Positions 1-8,578 of a stretch of DNA of 64,000 nucleotides are shown here, one piece after another. Under the pieces are notes generated by a model. That model was not told where the DNA came from, did not search any database, and worked only from the letters and a program-made list of their open reading frames with translations. How positions within the stretch are numbered: position 1 is the first letter of the stretch; the number at the start of each line of letters is the position of its first letter. Source of the DNA: Ostreiculturibacter nitratireducens (GTDB taxonomy: Bacteria; Pseudomonadota; Alphaproteobacteria; Rhodobacterales; Rhodobacteraceae); NCBI RefSeq assembly GCF_032670585.1, contig NZ_JAVQHL010000001.1, positions 1,054,001-1,118,000 of the forward strand, given 5' to 3'. The translations under genes and the position numbers were made by a program.

Positions 1-190
1 TGATCGTGAAGGCGGCCTTTTCGTTTACGGTCCGCTCCCGGAACGCCTCGAAGAACTGGAATGCAGCGACATACCACCAGACGAGCAGCGGCAGGATGAG
101 CACCGCCTCGACCGACATCGACCCCTCTGTCCTCGCGCGGAAGAGGCGGAAGCGGAAGGACAGGCTGCGGAAAAGCTTTGCTGTGCGCAT
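1..190 (-). CDS. TadE/TadF-like pilus assembly protein (partial)
   Basis: The gene enters from the left edge, so only the N-terminal 63 residues are present. The start is an ATG at 190, two bases after the stop of the upstream gene. The protein opens with a short basic stretch rich in Arg and Phe, then a typical TadE/TadF entry: a Thr-Glu-Gly-Ser segment, the conserved Ser-Val-Glu-Ala, and one hydrophobic helix (residues about 27-43). This matches the N-terminal TadE domain of proteins that help assemble Flp/Tad pili at the inner membrane. It is the third gene of a leftward operon with the VWA TadG-like and TadE-like genes. The C-terminus is not visible, so TadE and TadF cannot be told apart. 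Confidence 0.75.
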   Translation of the reverse strand, partial: MRTAKLFRSLSFRFRLFRARTEGSMSVEAVLILPLLVWWYVAAFQFFEAFRERTVNEKAAFTI

Positions 191-192
191 GA

Positions 193-744
193 TCAGCCCC
201 TCGGTTCGTTCACGAAGGCCGAGGTCGAGGTCAAAGCGTACATGCCCGCCGCGTCCTTCGGCAATTCCAGGCCAAGCCCGGTCATGGGGAAAAGTGGTTC
301 GACCTTGATGCAGGCGCGCACCGTGACGAGGTCGTTCTGGAGCCCCGGCTGGAACGTCGTGACCGGCTGAACCTCGAGCGACCGGTCAGTGCATTGCGTC
401 GCCCCCGTGGGCATCGTCCAGCTGGTCGTCCGGACCTCGGTGAGTTCAAGGAGCAGGTCGGTCCTGCAGTCGGGGACCAGCATGATGCGGTTGCAGACAG
501 CAACTTTCAGATCGTCATGCGACGGGTCCTGCAACACGCCGATCCTGAGGTCGCGTATCGTGAGGTCAAGCGCGCGTTCCAGCATCGACTGCTGGAGCTG
601 CATGAGCCCCGCTTCGATCGATGAGCCGACGAGCGTGATGAAGAACGGGAACCAGATCAGGAATTCGATCGTGGTCGCCCCATCCTCCGAGCGGCGGGCG
701 CGGCGCAAGTAGCGCCGAACAAGACGAGACATGAGCCGGGTCAT
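193..744 (-). CDS. TadE-like pilus assembly protein
   Basis: A 183-residue protein whose ATG at 744 overlaps the stop of the upstream VWA gene (ATGA), which indicates translational coupling. Residues 1-17 are Arg-rich, followed by the TadE signature (Glu-Asp-Gly-Ala-Thr-Thr-Ile-Glu-Phe) and a single membrane helix at about 27-47. The rest is predicted periplasmic and contains several Cys. TadE proteins resemble minor pilins processed with the Flp pilus machinery. The longer reading frame upstream of 744 is the antisense shadow of the VWA gene and was rejected. Two bases separate its stop from the next TadE/TadF-like gene. Confidence 0.8.
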   Translation of the reverse strand: MTRLMSRLVRRYLRRARRSEDGATTIEFLIWFPFFITLVGSSIEAGLMQLQQSMLERALDLTIRDLRIGVLQDPSHDDLKVAVCNRIMLVPDCRTDLLLELTEVRTTSWTMPTGATQCTDRSLEVQPVTTFQPGLQNDLVTVRACIKVEPLFPMTGLGLELPKDAAGMYALTSTSAFVNEPRG

Positions 745-2486
745 TGGGTCAACCTCAGTTCGCTGGCGGCCGCGGCGATCTCTTCGAAGGCTTCCTTCAA
801 CTCCTCGGCCGTCTTGGGTTCGAAATACATCGCCGGAACGGAGGCGCACTTCTGTAGCGGGCTCCAGTTGGACCGCGGCTCGGTCGCCATGTCGGCGCCG
901 CTGAGGCCGAGCGCGATCGTCCAGACGAAGACGCCGGCGTTCTTCGCCGCGGCGCAGATGCTGTCGAGCTGGACGTCCTTTTGCGCGGTGCCGAATTCGG
1001 TAATCGCGGCGCCGGTGAGGTCGTTCCCCCCCATCGCGGCGCGGTACATCCTGCTGAAGTAGTACTCGACCGTGTGATTGGCGTAGACGTCCGCGTAGGT
1101 CGCCTCCCGGTAGGATCCTCCTATGTCCGCGATGCTGCGCCAATCCAGCGACGTGCGGGACGACGATTCCCCGTAGAAGTCGTTCGAGCCATCCCGTTCG
1201 GGCCTGTAGATATAAATCTTGCCGTTCTTTCCGACGACGGTGTTCGGCGCAGGCCCGGACCTGTAGGGCGGGTTGACCGCGAAAGTGTTCGTGTTCTCGC
1301 CATCCGTCATCAGCACCAGGAGCTTGCGCCCCATGCGGGAGCGGAAGGCCTCCGGCCGAGTGGCGAGCGCGGCGGGAACGACTCCCTTGGACACGAGGCT
1401 TGAGGTAACAGGCTGAAGTGTGGGATCGAGGAATGCAGCCCCCCACTTCGCGCCAATATCGATCGAGGTGTAGGCCGTGTCGCTCCCCCCTAAGCCCGTG
1501 GCCGGAAGCGCCATGACACGCTTCGTCAGGTAGTCGGGATCATTTGACAGGGGCACCACGTAGCGCGACGCGTCGGTCGAGCATTCGCGGTAAGACGGCG
1601 TTCGTCCGCTGTTGCGCGCGTCCGCGTTCAGCGTGCGCCGCAGCGGGTCATTCGGCGCTATGCCCGTGTAGGCGTAGTCGATTTCCTTGAAGTCCGCGCA
1701 CCAGGATTCGTTGTGCTCGTTCGAGAAGCTGAATTCGGGCCCCAGGACCGGGCCGAGGTTCACCTGCTGGGCGTAAGGAACCAGGCTGACCGAAATCTGT
1801 TCGGGCCCGACCGTCGGCTTCAGATGATCTATCAGTTGCGAGGGCTGGGACGGATCGGTGACCTTTTCCCATTCCGCGCGGAAGACGGTCTTCACGAAAA
1901 GAGCCGCGGCCTCGCGCAGCGCCTCGATCCGCGTGTCGCCGGCTGTGGAATTGGTAGCGCAGGTCCTTGAGCCGTCGAGGCACCAGGTCATCGACGTTGA
2001 GACGTCCACGACGAGCGAGATTTCGACGTTCCCGTTGCCCTCCTGCGCTGTTCCGCCCGCGGGTGCATAGAGGACCGGAATGTCGACGAGATGCAGAAGG
2101 AATGTATCCATCCGCGTCGCCGCATCCGCCGTGACGGTCTTCATCCCGCCCGAGTGGGTCCCGACGGCATTGACCTCCGAGCCGTCGAAGCCGGCCCTGT
2201 CGAAATAGTCGCGGACCACAGCCTCGGAATCGAGTTGCTGATCGATATCGGCCGCCGCCAGAAGCGCGCGGTCCATCGTGTTCTGCAGGATCGCGCGCTC
2301 GGATTCATAGCGCATCATGTCGAGCGCGAAGCCCGCAACGAACAGCATGGTGACGAAGCAGAAGAGACCGAAGACGATGAGCGACCCGTCCTCCTCGCGC
2401 CGGAAGCGGTTAAGCGTCTCTCTCAGTCTGACAGGTGTGCCCCGCAAAGCGCGGGATGTGCGGGTCGCCTCGACGAACCGTTCCAT
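741..2486 (-). CDS. TadG-like pilus assembly protein with VWA domain
   Basis: A 581-residue protein. The start chosen is the ATG at 2486, because it directly precedes the basic N-terminus and the TadG-type segment (Glu-Glu-Asp-Gly-Ser, then a hydrophobic helix at about 36-56). Earlier in-frame starts run into the divergent promoter region. Residues 150 onward form a von Willebrand factor A domain: a MIDAS motif at Asp161-x-Ser163-x-Ser165 and a later MTDGEN segment typical of the third metal-binding loop. VWA-containing TadG proteins sit in the inner membrane with a large periplasmic part and are associated with Tad pilus biogenesis or adhesion. First gene of a three-gene leftward operon. Confidence 0.82.
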   Translation of the reverse strand: MERFVEATRTSRALRGTPVRLRETLNRFRREEDGSLIVFGLFCFVTMLFVAGFALDMMRYESERAILQNTMDRALLAAADIDQQLDSEAVVRDYFDRAGFDGSEVNAVGTHSGGMKTVTADAATRMDTFLLHLVDIPVLYAPAGGTAQEGNGNVEISLVVDVSTSMTWCLDGSRTCATNSTAGDTRIEALREAAALFVKTVFRAEWEKVTDPSQPSQLIDHLKPTVGPEQISVSLVPYAQQVNLGPVLGPEFSFSNEHNESWCADFKEIDYAYTGIAPNDPLRRTLNADARNSGRTPSYRECSTDASRYVVPLSNDPDYLTKRVMALPATGLGGSDTAYTSIDIGAKWGAAFLDPTLQPVTSSLVSKGVVPAALATRPEAFRSRMGRKLLVLMTDGENTNTFAVNPPYRSGPAPNTVVGKNGKIYIYRPERDGSNDFYGESSSRTSLDWRSIADIGGSYREATYADVYANHTVEYYFSRMYRAAMGGNDLTGAAITEFGTAQKDVQLDSICAAAKNAGVFVWTIALGLSGADMATEPRSNWSPLQKCASVPAMYFEPKTAEELKEAFEEIAAAASELRLTQ

Positions 2487-2841
2487 GGTTTTACCCCTCT
2501 GCGCCCAGTCACGGGCGCCCACTCGTAAACAGACACTTGCATCGGTAATTGGGGCCAATTCATTGGGCGAAATTGAGGCAGCGACACGCTTCTCGCCCGC
2601 AAAACCGGGTTGATTCGCACCTATTGAACGGCGAATTCGCCCGATTGTCCGCGCAACACGAAGAATACCGCCGGCACCCGGCGATTGTTTCCAGGTCACC
2701 GAAATCCAGTCGACTCGGCGGAACATCGCGGCGGGGCGATTCGCCCCAGGGTTTGAGGGGTGCGCTTCAGGAAAAACCGATCTAGGCTCCGCATGAAGCC
2801 CGGCCGTTGCGGGCGGCGCCGGTGCCTTTGGGGAGGAAAGG
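2487..2841. other. Divergent intergenic region (VWA operon / gdh)
   Basis: 355 bases without a gene, lying between the leftward TadG/TadE operon and the rightward glutamate dehydrogenase, so both promoters must be here. One dyad is visible: AATTGG-GG-CCAATT at 2547-2560, about 61 bases upstream of the VWA start. This could be an operator. No convincing consensus -35/-10 pair or RNA structure was found. The gdh start has a GGGGAGGAAAGG ribosome binding site just upstream. Confidence 0.4.
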
Positions 2842-4272
2842 ATGGCCGTTCCGGGAGACCCGACATTCCGGGAATCTGTCGACCTCATGTTCAAGCGCGC
2901 GGTGGCGGTGATGGACCTGCCTCCGGGCCTCGGCGAGAAGATCAGGGTCTGCAATTCCACCTACACGGTTCGCTTCGGCGTACGGCTTCGCGGCCAGATC
3001 CAGACCTTCACCGGCTACCGCTCCGTCCATTCGGAACACATGGAGCCGGTCAAGGGCGGCATCCGTTACGCCACCAGCGTTACGCAGGACGAGGTCGAGG
3101 CGCTGGCCGCGCTCATGACCTACAAATGCGCGCTGGTGGAGGCGCCCTTCGGTGGCGCGAAGGGCGGGCTCTGCCTCGATCCTCGTGAATATGACGAGCA
3201 CGAACTGGAACAGATCACGCGGCGTTTCGCCTATGAACTTATCAAGCGCGACCTCATCAACCCATCGCAGAACGTCCCCGCCCCCGACATGGGCACCGGC
3301 GAACGCGAGATGGCCTGGATCGCGGACCAATACGCGCGGGTGAACACGACCGACATCAACGCGCATGCCTGCGTGACCGGGAAGCCACTGAACGCGGGCG
3401 GCATTCTTGGCCGGCTGGAGGCGACAGGGCGCGGGGTTCAATACGCCCTGCGCGAGTTCTTCCGCCACCCGGAAGACATCGCGGCGGCGGGACTGACAGG
3501 CGGGCTCGAAGGAAAGCGCATCGTTGTGCAGGGCCTTGGCAAGGTGGGCTATTACGCTGCGAAGTTCCTGTCGCTCGAGGACGGCGCGAAGATCGTGGGC
3601 ATCATCGAGCATGACGGCGGCGTGTGGAATTCCGAGGGGCTGGACGTGCAGGCCGTGCATGATTGGATGCGGCTCAACGGCGGGGTGCAGGGCTGCCCGG
3701 AGGGAACTTACGACGCGGACGGAGCCAAGCTTCTGGAAGCCGAATGCGACATACTTCTTCCTGCCGCCATGGAGGGGGTCATCACGCTTTCCAACGCGGC
3801 ACGGATCAAGGCGCCGCTGATCATCGAGGGCGCGAACGGGCCCGTGACCGCCGAAGCGGACGACATCCTGCGCAAGAAGGGCGTCGTCATCATCCCCGAC
3901 CTCTACGCGAATGCCGGCGGCGTGACGGTCAGTTATTTCGAATGGGTCAAGAACCTGTCGCACATTCCCTTCGGCCGGATGCAGCGCCGCCAGGAAGAGT
4001 CGCGGCACAGGCTGCTCGTCGACGAGTTGGAGAGGCTTTCTGCCGACGAGGGACTTGGCTGGACCCTCTCGCCCGGCTTCAAGGAACAATACCTGAGAGG
4101 CGCGGGGGAACTGGAACTCGTGCGGTCGGGCCTCGATGACGCGATGCGCGCCGCCTACCAGTCCATGCGCGAAACCTGGCATGGCCGCAAGGACGTGACC
4201 GATCTAAGGATGGCGGCCTATGTCGTCGCGATCGATCGCGTCGCCAAAAGCTACAAGGCCAAGGGCCTCTGA
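2842..4272 (+). CDS. gdhA: Glu/Leu/Phe/Val dehydrogenase (glutamate dehydrogenase)
   Basis: A 476-residue hexameric-type glutamate dehydrogenase catalysing reversible oxidative deamination of glutamate to 2-oxoglutarate and ammonium. The N-terminal domain carries the glutamate-binding KGGIRY (residues 71-76) and the catalytic-lysine segment PFGGAKGG (103-110, Lys107 in the family motif). The C-terminal Rossmann domain begins at about 225 with VQGLGKVG. A strong GGAGG ribosome binding site supports the ATG at 2842. The length is slightly above the roughly 420-450 residues of common GdhA because of a longer C-terminus. Cofactor preference (NAD or NADP) cannot be settled by eye. It stands alone between two pilus-gene groups. 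Confidence 0.9.
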   Translation: MAVPGDPTFRESVDLMFKRAVAVMDLPPGLGEKIRVCNSTYTVRFGVRLRGQIQTFTGYRSVHSEHMEPVKGGIRYATSVTQDEVEALAALMTYKCALVEAPFGGAKGGLCLDPREYDEHELEQITRRFAYELIKRDLINPSQNVPAPDMGTGEREMAWIADQYARVNTTDINAHACVTGKPLNAGGILGRLEATGRGVQYALREFFRHPEDIAAAGLTGGLEGKRIVVQGLGKVGYYAAKFLSLEDGAKIVGIIEHDGGVWNSEGLDVQAVHDWMRLNGGVQGCPEGTYDADGAKLLEAECDILLPAAMEGVITLSNAARIKAPLIIEGANGPVTAEADDILRKKGVVIIPDLYANAGGVTVSYFEWVKNLSHIPFGRMQRRQEESRHRLLVDELERLSADEGLGWTLSPGFKEQYLRGAGELELVRSGLDDAMRAAYQSMRETWHGRKDVTDLRMAAYVVAIDRVAKSYKAKGL

Positions 4273-4487
4273 CGCTCTTGCAGCCCACCTGACGGCGCGG
4301 CAGAGCAGACCAGCCTGAAGTGGATACTGTTTTCATCCTGAGGACACAGCGTCCCGGCTTCGGGAACATTCCCCTTTCCAGACACCGCATTGCCACATTT
4401 GCGCTGGATTCGTGGCGTTAACTGTCTGCTCAGAGTTGCAGTAAACGGTACTGGTGTTTTCCGAAAAACATTTCGGGGGTAACGGTC

Positions 4488-4895
4488 ATGAAAAAGTGGC
4501 TGGCTATCACACATTTGCGCCGTTTTCGGAAAGATGAGAATGGTTCGGCAACCGTCGAGGCGATCCTCTGGCTGCCACTGTTCTTCCTGATTCTCGCGCT
4601 CGCGGTCGACGCTTCCATGCTGTTTTACGCGCACAACCGCGTGACGAAGGTCATGCAGGACGTGAACCGCTCCCTTTCTGTCAATCGGATCCAGAGTACG
4701 ACCGCGGCTCAGTCGCGCATTCTCGCGCTTCTTGCCGACTACCCCAATGCGACGGCGGCCACGGTCGTCGACACGAACGGCATCATCAATTCGCGCGTGA
4801 CGGTGCCCGCGGGGGACGTCCTCGTGCTGGATTTCGTCCCGTTGCTGCGGTCGGTCTCGATCAACGTTCAGGCCCAGCATTACCTGGAGCAATAG
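4488..4895 (+). CDS. TadE-like pilus assembly protein, copy 1
   Basis: A 135-residue protein with a basic N-terminus, the TadE signature (Glu-Asn-Gly-Ser-Ala-Thr-Val-Glu-Ala) and one membrane helix at about 25-43, followed by a small periplasmic domain ending in Glu-Gln. The ATG at 4488 follows GGGGGTAACGGTC. It is 12 bases upstream of a TadG-like gene, and the same TadE-TadG pair is repeated 2 kb downstream (6492-8269). The helix segment SMLFYAHN is shared between the two copies. Likely role: minor pilin-like component of a Flp/Tad system. It could also belong to a separate surface-protein export system, as the downstream TadG has a large unusual C-terminal part. Confidence 0.78.
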   Translation: MKKWLAITHLRRFRKDENGSATVEAILWLPLFFLILALAVDASMLFYAHNRVTKVMQDVNRSLSVNRIQSTTAAQSRILALLADYPNATAATVVDTNGIINSRVTVPAGDVLVLDFVPLLRSVSINVQAQHYLEQ

Positions 4896-4907
4896 GAGTA
4901 CGCGGCC

Positions 4908-6251
4908 ATGCTTAAGCGTCATCGCCAGGCAGAGGACGGCGGCATCACTGTCCTTGCTCTCTTCATCTTCATCACGGTCTGCGCTCTTCTCGGCATCGCG
5001 CTGGACGTTGCCAACGCATACAGGCTGCGCACCAGGCTCCAGCTGGCCTCCGACGCCGGCGGCCATGCGGCTCTCTACGAACGCGCCGACAAGCTGGCGA
5101 GCGCGACCATGGCAAAGCAGGCCGGCGTCAATGTCGCGGCCAGCAACCTTGGTGAGAATGCGCTGAACTCGGTGGTTCGCGTCGAAGACGTCGTGTTCGG
5201 GGACTGGAACCCCGCCACGCGCACCTTCACGCCGCGCGCGGATTCCAAGGCTGCGGTGCGCGTCACCGCGACGCGGTCCGACTCGCGCCGCAATCCGGTG
5301 TCGACGATGCTTCTGAACTTCGTCGGACTCGATTACTGGAACATCTCGACCCACACCGTCCTTGAAACCTACAAGCCCGGCTGCCTGCACGAGGGTTTCA
5401 TCTCGGAAGGCATCCTGGACATCCAGGGCAACAATACCTTCGGCCCGCTCTTCTGCCTGCATTCCAACACCTGGGTGTCGATCAACAGCAACAACATCTT
5501 CAAGCCGACCTCGATCGTGTCGATGCCGAATCTCGACCAGCTCGACATCCCGGATTCCGGCTTCGAATCCAACGACGGTCTGCTCGAAGCGCTGCGCGAG
5601 GGCACCTACAACATCCGGATCCTCTCCCGGATCATGCCGATCCTCAACGGCATCACGTCGAACACACGCTACGTGCCGCCCTACATTCAGAACACGAGCA
5701 TCCAGAGGATCGACGGCGGCAACCTCAGCGTCACGAACTTCACGGCCGGCGGCATCTACAATCTCTCCTGTCAGCGTGTTAACGGGCAAAGCAAGCAGCA
5801 GCTGTCGAAAGTGAGCATCAGCGTCGACAACTCGCCGTCCAAACCCGACAGCATCCTCGACCAGGTCGTGGTGATCGCAAACTGCCCCGTCGAATTCGGC
5901 GCGGGCGTGGAACTGCACGACGTGGTGTTCATCAACACCAGCACCGACAGCCAATCCTTCTCGGCGCCGAGCGGCCTGCAGGTCGGCAAGAACGACAGTT
6001 GTGCCTCCGGCGGCGGCGCCCAGCTTCTGACCCTGGGCGGGATGGATTTCCCGGCGAACCTCGCGCTCTTTGGCGGACAGCTGATCGCGGTGGGCGACGT
6101 TTCGTTCGCCGCCCGCGCCGACGGGATCATGGGCGCCTCCATCATCTCCGGCGGCGAAATCAACGGCACGTCGAACGCGAACATGGGCCACTGCCCTCAC
6201 ACCGGAATGGAAGGCAATTTCGAGCTCGACTACTTCCGGATAGTCGAGTGA
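4908..6251 (+). CDS. TadG-like membrane-anchored protein, copy 1
   Basis: A 447-residue protein. The N-terminus has the TadG signature (Glu-Asp-Gly-Gly-Ile-Thr-Val) and a hydrophobic helix at about 10-32, followed by the conserved ALDVANAY. The large periplasmic part has no VWA MIDAS motif, unlike the 741-2486 protein. Instead it contains Asn-rich stretches (around SINSNN) and a Gly-rich C-terminal region (GGGAQLLTLGGM, GGQLIAVGDVSFAAR) reminiscent of beta-helical or pectate-lyase-like repeats. Several paired Cys suggest disulfides. It forms a two-gene unit with the TadE-like gene 12 bases upstream and has a near-full-length paralogue at 6914-8269. Confidence 0.75.
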   Translation: MLKRHRQAEDGGITVLALFIFITVCALLGIALDVANAYRLRTRLQLASDAGGHAALYERADKLASATMAKQAGVNVAASNLGENALNSVVRVEDVVFGDWNPATRTFTPRADSKAAVRVTATRSDSRRNPVSTMLLNFVGLDYWNISTHTVLETYKPGCLHEGFISEGILDIQGNNTFGPLFCLHSNTWVSINSNNIFKPTSIVSMPNLDQLDIPDSGFESNDGLLEALREGTYNIRILSRIMPILNGITSNTRYVPPYIQNTSIQRIDGGNLSVTNFTAGGIYNLSCQRVNGQSKQQLSKVSISVDNSPSKPDSILDQVVVIANCPVEFGAGVELHDVVFINTSTDSQSFSAPSGLQVGKNDSCASGGGAQLLTLGGMDFPANLALFGGQLIAVGDVSFAARADGIMGASIISGGEINGTSNANMGHCPHTGMEGNFELDYFRIVE

Positions 6252-6299
6252 CCTCCCCGCGTCCCGGAGGCAAGGACGCGTGAGCAGTAGGGGGCGCAG

Positions 6300-6324
6300 C
6301 CCGGGAGCCTCGACGGCTCCCGGG
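6300..6324 (+). terminator. Strong hairpin after TadG copy 1
   Basis: A perfect 10-bp stem, CCCGGGAGCC (6300-6309) and GGCTCCCGGG (6315-6324), with a five-base loop, 49 bases after the TadG copy 1 stop. No T-run follows, so it may act as a weak or factor-assisted terminator, or protect the transcript 3' end. Confidence 0.45.
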
Positions 6325-6382
6325 CGGGGCGCCACGTGTGGGCGCGACGTTTGGGCGCGCCACAAAATAAGGGCGACGCGTC

Positions 6383-6420
6383 TTGGATTCGTCCAAAAGT
6401 TGATCCATACTTTAGTGGAT
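6383..6420 (+). promoter_or_regulatory. Leader dyads upstream of TadE copy 2
   Basis: Two dyads lie 72-110 bases before the second TadE-TadG pair. TTGGA-TTCG-TCCAA (6383-6396) would fold in RNA as a hairpin with a UUCG tetraloop. ATCCA-N8-TGGAT (6403-6420) could be an operator or a second hairpin. They suggest that the second pair has its own transcription or translation control. Confidence 0.35.
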
Positions 6421-6491
6421 TTCGGTTTACCCACGCTGCGGCTGTGTCCCAAGGCGACACTTCTGCTTGCGGGCTGTCCGAGGGAGATGTG

Positions 6492-6902
6492 ATGATTATA
6501 ATAGGTTGTGTTACCCGGTTGTTCCGGAAATTTCGCCGCGATACGCGCGGGTCGGCCACGGTCGAAGCCGTGCTGTGGCTGCCGATGTTCTTTTTTGTCC
6601 TGTCGCTGGCGGTCGACGCCTCGATGCTTTTCTACGCGCATAACCAGGTGATGAAGATCATTCAGGACGTGAACCGATCGGTTTCGGTCGGACGGCTCCC
6701 TATCGGCCAGGCTGAAACTGCGATCGAATCGCGCCTCGGCCAGTATCCCAATGCACAAGCGACACCTGGCTATGATCCTCTGACGGGGATCATCAACACG
6801 ACCGTCACCGTGCCCGCCAGGGACATTCTCATTCTCGATTTCGTGCCGCTTCTGAGGAACATCACCATCAGCGTGCGGTCACAACAGTACATGGAGCAAT
6901 AG
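6492..6902 (+). CDS. TadE-like pilus assembly protein, copy 2
   Basis: A 136-residue paralogue of the 4488-4895 protein, with the same architecture: basic N-terminus, Gly-Ser-Ala-Thr-Val-Glu-Ala, one membrane helix at about 27-45 and a C-terminal periplasmic domain ending in Met-Glu-Gln. The ATG at 6492 follows CCGAGGGAGATGTG; the longer frame starting at 6336 covers hairpins and was rejected. Its stop is 11 bases from the next gene, which has an AGGAGG ribosome binding site in the gap. As with copy 1 it is taken to be a minor pilin-like component. Confidence 0.78.
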   Translation: MIIIGCVTRLFRKFRRDTRGSATVEAVLWLPMFFFVLSLAVDASMLFYAHNQVMKIIQDVNRSVSVGRLPIGQAETAIESRLGQYPNAQATPGYDPLTGIINTTVTVPARDILILDFVPLLRNITISVRSQQYMEQ

Positions 6903-6913
6903 GAGGTATCGCC

Positions 6914-8269
6914 ATGTTTCGGCGGATGTACCGAGAGGAGGACGGGGCCATCACCGTCCTCGCTTTGTTTCTTTTCGTAGCCACCTGCGCGCTCCTCGGC
7001 ATCGCGCTCGACGTGGCCAATGCTTACAGGACGCGCACCAAGCTCCAGGTAGCGGCTGACACCGGCGGGCATGCGGCGCTTTACATGCGGGCGGGCAGAT
7101 ACTTCAGCGAGGACGATGCCAAGCAGGTCGGCGTCACGATCGCCGCCGAAAACCTGGATCTCGACCCGTTGAACACCACGATCGGCGTCGATGACATCGA
7201 GTTCGGCGACTGGAACCGGCAGACGCGGACCTTCACGCCGCGCCCCGGTTCCTACAATGCGGTCCGCGTGATCGCGACCAAGTCGCGCGACCGCAGAAAC
7301 CAGCTGGACACGTTCCTCTTGGGGTTTGCGGGACTGCGGTACTGGAACATCTCGACCCACGCGGTCGTGGAAACCTTCCGACCCGGCTGTCTCAGGGAAG
7401 GCATGGTCGCCGAAGGCGTCCTCGACATCCAGAGCAACAACGGCTTCGCGGCAAACTTCTGCCTGCATTCCAACACCTACATCTCGATCAACCAGAACAA
7501 CTTCTTCGAGCCGGGCTCGATCGTTTCGATGCCCAATCTCGACCTGCTCGATATCGCCGCGTCCGGCTTCGAGCGGAACGAGGGCCTGGAAGAAGCGCTG
7601 ATGACGGATTTCTACGACATCCACGTCCCCGGCCGGATCGACTTCTTCGAGCAACAGATCCTGGCCGGCAACACGGAGTTCCTTCCGGACTACATCGACG
7701 GCCTGACGGTGACGGAGCTTGACGGCGACACGTTCACGGCGTCCGATTTCGTGCCGGGCAGCATGTACCGCTTCACCTGCGAAAAGACCGTGACCAAGGG
7801 CAAGACGACCGAGACGGTGGCGGTCGACAGGCTGACGCTCCGGACGGGCGAAAACGAAGACGGCACCGTGGCCAATATCAGCGAAGTGGTGCTCTTCGCT
7901 GACTGCCCCGTGCAGTTCGAGCAGGGGCTGACGCTGATGGACACGGTCTTCTTCAACGACAGCACGGACCCCTATTCGTTCACCGCGCCACACGGCCTCA
8001 ATGTCGGCGACGACGACGGCTGTTCGCCCGGAGGCGGCGCACAGCTTCTGACGCTGGGCGGCATGCGGTTCGCAGCCGAGCTCGGCCTGTTCGGTGGGCA
8101 GCTCATCGCGCAGGGAGACATCCAGTTCGCGGCCCGCGCCGGGGCGGTCGAGGGCGCCTCCATCGTTTCCGGCGGAGAGATCGACGGCACCTCCAACGCG
8201 ACGATGGGCTACTGCTCCACGGGCATGGAGGACAATTTCGAGGTCGACTACTTCCGCATCGTGGAGTGA
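6914..8269 (+). CDS. TadG-like membrane-anchored protein, copy 2
   Basis: A 451-residue paralogue of the 4908-6251 protein, colinear over its whole length. It has a TadG N-terminus (Glu-Glu-Asp-Gly-Ala-Ile-Thr-Val), a membrane helix, ALDVANAYRTRTKLQ, a shared central Asn-rich segment, and a shared C-terminal Gly-rich region ending YFRIVE, which is identical in both copies. The middle (about residues 220-320) has diverged most. No VWA motif is present. Together with its TadE partner it forms the second copy of a duplicated two-gene unit. The function is inferred only from the N-terminal TadG-type anchor. Confidence 0.75.
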   Translation: MFRRMYREEDGAITVLALFLFVATCALLGIALDVANAYRTRTKLQVAADTGGHAALYMRAGRYFSEDDAKQVGVTIAAENLDLDPLNTTIGVDDIEFGDWNRQTRTFTPRPGSYNAVRVIATKSRDRRNQLDTFLLGFAGLRYWNISTHAVVETFRPGCLREGMVAEGVLDIQSNNGFAANFCLHSNTYISINQNNFFEPGSIVSMPNLDLLDIAASGFERNEGLEEALMTDFYDIHVPGRIDFFEQQILAGNTEFLPDYIDGLTVTELDGDTFTASDFVPGSMYRFTCEKTVTKGKTTETVAVDRLTLRTGENEDGTVANISEVVLFADCPVQFEQGLTLMDTVFFNDSTDPYSFTAPHGLNVGDDDGCSPGGGAQLLTLGGMRFAAELGLFGGQLIAQGDIQFAARAGAVEGASIVSGGEIDGTSNATMGYCSTGMEDNFEVDYFRIVE

Positions 8270-8302
8270 CGATCCGAAGCCACCTCGGCCTGAAAGAAAG
8301 AA

Positions 8303-8334
8303 CGCGCCCCGCGCCGAATGGTGGCGGGGCGTTT
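8303..8334 (+). terminator. Intrinsic terminator after TadG copy 2
   Basis: Stem CGCCCCGC (8305-8312) and GCGGGGCG (8324-8331), perfectly paired around an 11-base loop and followed by TTT. It lies 35 bases beyond the TadG copy 2 stop. The T-run is short. Confidence 0.6.
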
Positions 8335-8522
8335 CGCTGACAGGGCCCCGAACTCACCTCTTCCATGCGGCATGCCCATCCGCGAGGTATCCCGGCTTTC
8401 TTCGCGTTCGGTCGAACTCCCGGCCCGCCGGACCGGCTTCCATCGCTTTCCGTCGACTTCCGGCCCAAGCGAGCATGGAAACGACCGGATCATGTCGCAG
8501 GCAGGAAGGGATTTGGTTCTGC

Positions 8523-8537
8523 GGCATTGAAAATGCC
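8523..8537. promoter_or_regulatory. Dyad upstream of soxB (candidate operator)
   Basis: A perfect inverted repeat GGCATT-GAA-AATGCC, ending 41 bases before the soxB ATG. The spacing fits an operator near the transcription start of the sarcosine oxidase operon. No regulator gene is adjacent. Confidence 0.35.
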
Positions 8538-8578
8538 CCCGAAACCCGGTTCAGTCTGAGCCGTGGCAGGAGGTGTCG

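Larger units (their letters stand above)
8270..8578. other. Intergenic region TadG copy 2 / soxB
   Basis: 309 bases without a gene. It contains the terminator at 8303-8334 just after the TadG stop, then about 180 bases with nothing recognisable, then a perfect dyad at 8523-8537 before soxB. Small reading frames here look like GC-rich noise. Confidence 0.4.

Noticed and set aside
4418..4429. CtrA-type site (TTAA-N7-TTAA) before the first TadE gene
   Set aside because: Only one TTAA is present; the second half is not.
4251..6758. Long leftward open frame opposite the TadE-TadG genes
   Set aside because: It is the antisense shadow of 4488-6251, with composition like high-GC noise and no domain; the + strand genes have ribosome sites and family motifs.
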